From Chryseobacterium lactis (GTDB taxonomy: Bacteria; Bacteroidota; Bacteroidia; Flavobacteriales; Weeksellaceae), in assembly GCF_003815875.1 (NCBI RefSeq), contig NZ_CP033924.1:4278001-4342000 (forward strand): a stretch of 64,000 nt of DNA, read 5' to 3'. The translations under genes were made by a program, and so were the position numbers. The notes below the pieces were generated by a model. The model searched no databases, was not told where the DNA came from, and saw nothing but the letters and a program-made list of their open reading frames with translations. Positions 62,987 to 64,000 of the stretch are shown here, piece by piece; position 1 is the stretch's first letter, and the number at the start of each line of letters is the position of its first letter.

Positions 62987-64000
62987 TTAAAGTTTATTAA
63001 AGAACTGATAAATATCTATTTCGCTCGAAATGTTAAGGCGTCGTCGAAGCCTGCGCTTTCTTTGTTGGACAGATGTATGCAATATAAAAGTATAGCTGGC
63101 AATCTCTTTGGATGAAAAATTTAATTTTAGCATGGCACAAAATACAAGTTCTGAGCTTTCAAGATGAGGATTTATATCCATCAATTTGGTTATAAAGCCG
63201 GGATAAACCTCTTTAAACCTGGACAGAAATGAAGAATCATTCTTTTTTGCCAAATCCAAAATTTCTTCATAGCGTTTATCTAAAATTTGTCCCTGCAACT
63301 CAGTGGCTTTATTATGCAGTATCTCTCTTCTTATCTGTAAAGTCTTTACTTGTCTGTATGAATATATGATGATGATCAAACAAAGAATCCCTAAAGAAAT
63401 AATGGTGTACTGCATCCGTCCATGTTGTTTCTCATCATCCTTTTTAATCTCCGCGATAAATTTTTCCATGACTGGTTTAAGGATTGATTTCTGGCTATAT
63501 TCTATTTTTTCTTTTTCATGACTGTATAGATCTTCATAATAATGTGCTTTTTGTTTGTTTCCGATTTCTTTATAAAGCCTGGTCATCCAGCTATACAATT
63601 CTGAAAAATAAAAAGAACCATATACCTTGTTAATAGCATTAAGCGCCTGTAAAGATGCTAAATAATCAACCTCTGATTCTTTGTATTGATGTTGATTGAA
63701 ATAATATTTTCCTTTGATGAGATTAATATGATAATTAAGATAGTCCGGCTGATCAGCGATTTTATGAAGATCTACAGCATGTTGTGCTTTTTGCAAATAG
63801 GTAAAAGCAGAGTCAAGCTTACCTGATGTACGATAAAATTCTGCCATATCACAGAGAATCTCTGCCCGATCATCGGTAAGCTCTAGAGCTTTATGAAAAT
63901 AAGTTGTACAAGAATCTCTTTGGGAACTGAAATATAAATATGCCCCTCTATCTTTATAAAACAATGATAAATAGTACTTTTTTTGTTCTACATCTCCAAG
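62987..64000 (-). CDS. TPR-transmembrane-HTH regulator, C-terminal part (cut by window edge)
   Basis: The frame is open to base 64000, so the N-terminus is outside. About 338 residues are visible. TPR-like helices cover the first 160 or so (CTTYFHKALELTDDRAEILC and LDSAFTYLQKAQHA). A membrane segment follows (about 205-225, YTIISLGILCLIIIIYSY), and a C-terminal LuxR-like helix-turn-helix with LNFSSKEIASYTFI and QQRKRRLRRRLN. This is a common Bacteroidota type of one-component membrane regulator. It is convergent with metE. Confidence 0.8.
   Translation of the reverse strand, partial: LGDVEQKKYYLSLFYKDRGAYLYFSSQRDSCTTYFHKALELTDDRAEILCDMAEFYRTSGKLDSAFTYLQKAQHAVDLHKIADQPDYLNYHINLIKGKYYFNQHQYKESEVDYLASLQALNAINKVYGSFYFSELYSWMTRLYKEIGNKQKAHYYEDLYSHEKEKIEYSQKSILKPVMEKFIAEIKKDDEKQHGRMQYTIISLGILCLIIIIYSYRQVKTLQIRREILHNKATELQGQILDKRYEEILDLAKKNDSSFLSRFKEVYPGFITKLMDINPHLESSELVFCAMLKLNFSSKEIASYTFILHTSVQQRKRRLRRRLNISSEIDIYQFFNKL

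Noticed and set aside
1..64000. Prophage or genomic island boundaries
   Set aside because: No integrase, tRNA attachment site, phage structural gene or clear base-composition change was found.

Overview
The window looks like chromosomal DNA from a Flavobacteriia/Weeksellaceae bacterium, most like Chryseobacterium. The evidence is the low GC content, the family-level protein character, promoters of the Bacteroidota type (TTG / TAnnTTTG), weak Shine-Dalgarno sequences, and intergenic repeats of a kind familiar from Chryseobacterium genomes. I see no phage, insertion sequence, CRISPR array, rRNA or tRNA.

Layout. 0-5 kb: a partial AraC-type regulator (-) beside a tripartite drug-efflux set (TolC-like, HlyD/EmrA-like, EmrB-like MFS). 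5-10 kb: aldehyde dehydrogenase, periplasmic thioredoxin-like protein, a lipid A-type acyltransferase coupled to a family 2 glycosyltransferase, and a DnaQ-like exonuclease. 10-21 kb (-): apaG, the 2-oxoglutarate dehydrogenase pair sucA-sucB with a strong terminator, an SRPBCC protein, then a glycogen operon glgB-glgA-lipoprotein-glgC ending in a hairpin terminator.

21-36.5 kb is the first region of special interest. A CBM48-esterase and an M17 aminopeptidase lead into a run of amide-bond chemistry genes: ATP-grasp, esterase, ATP-grasp, YbdK/GCS2-like carboxylate-amine ligase, class I glutamine amidotransferase, and a third remote ATP-grasp-like protein. These are followed by cyanophycin synthetase (cphA, opposite strand), cyanophycinase (cphB), an unknown protein and an isoaspartyl peptidase/asparaginase. 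Together this looks like a system that makes, modifies and recycles non-ribosomal peptides or a storage polymer.

36.5-49.5 kb holds mixed housekeeping and accessory genes: a YtxH-like protein, a methyltransferase, three paralogous PH-like/SHOCT proteins (two with an N-terminal zinc ribbon) around a GNAT enzyme, hisS, an HRDC protein, a short ssb, an alginate lyase (PL7), HPP, a TIGR01777 epimerase, nudK, DUF2750, DUF2306 and VOC proteins.

49.7-58.5 kb is the second region of special interest: a compact operon-like biosynthetic cluster with ACP, CrtI-like FAD oxidoreductase, AurF-like diiron oxygenase, FabG, a complete ketosynthase, a ketosynthase-like partner without the active-site Cys, FabZ-like dehydratase, type II thioesterase and a di-heme peroxidase lipoprotein. 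It starts at a strong promoter with a leader of about 300 nt and ends at a perfect hairpin. It resembles a minimal type II polyketide/fatty-acid pathway with an unrecognised product. 58.6-64 kb: a secreted unknown protein, an Lrp/AsnC regulator, a cobalamin riboswitch controlling metE, and a partial TPR-transmembrane-HTH regulator running off the end.
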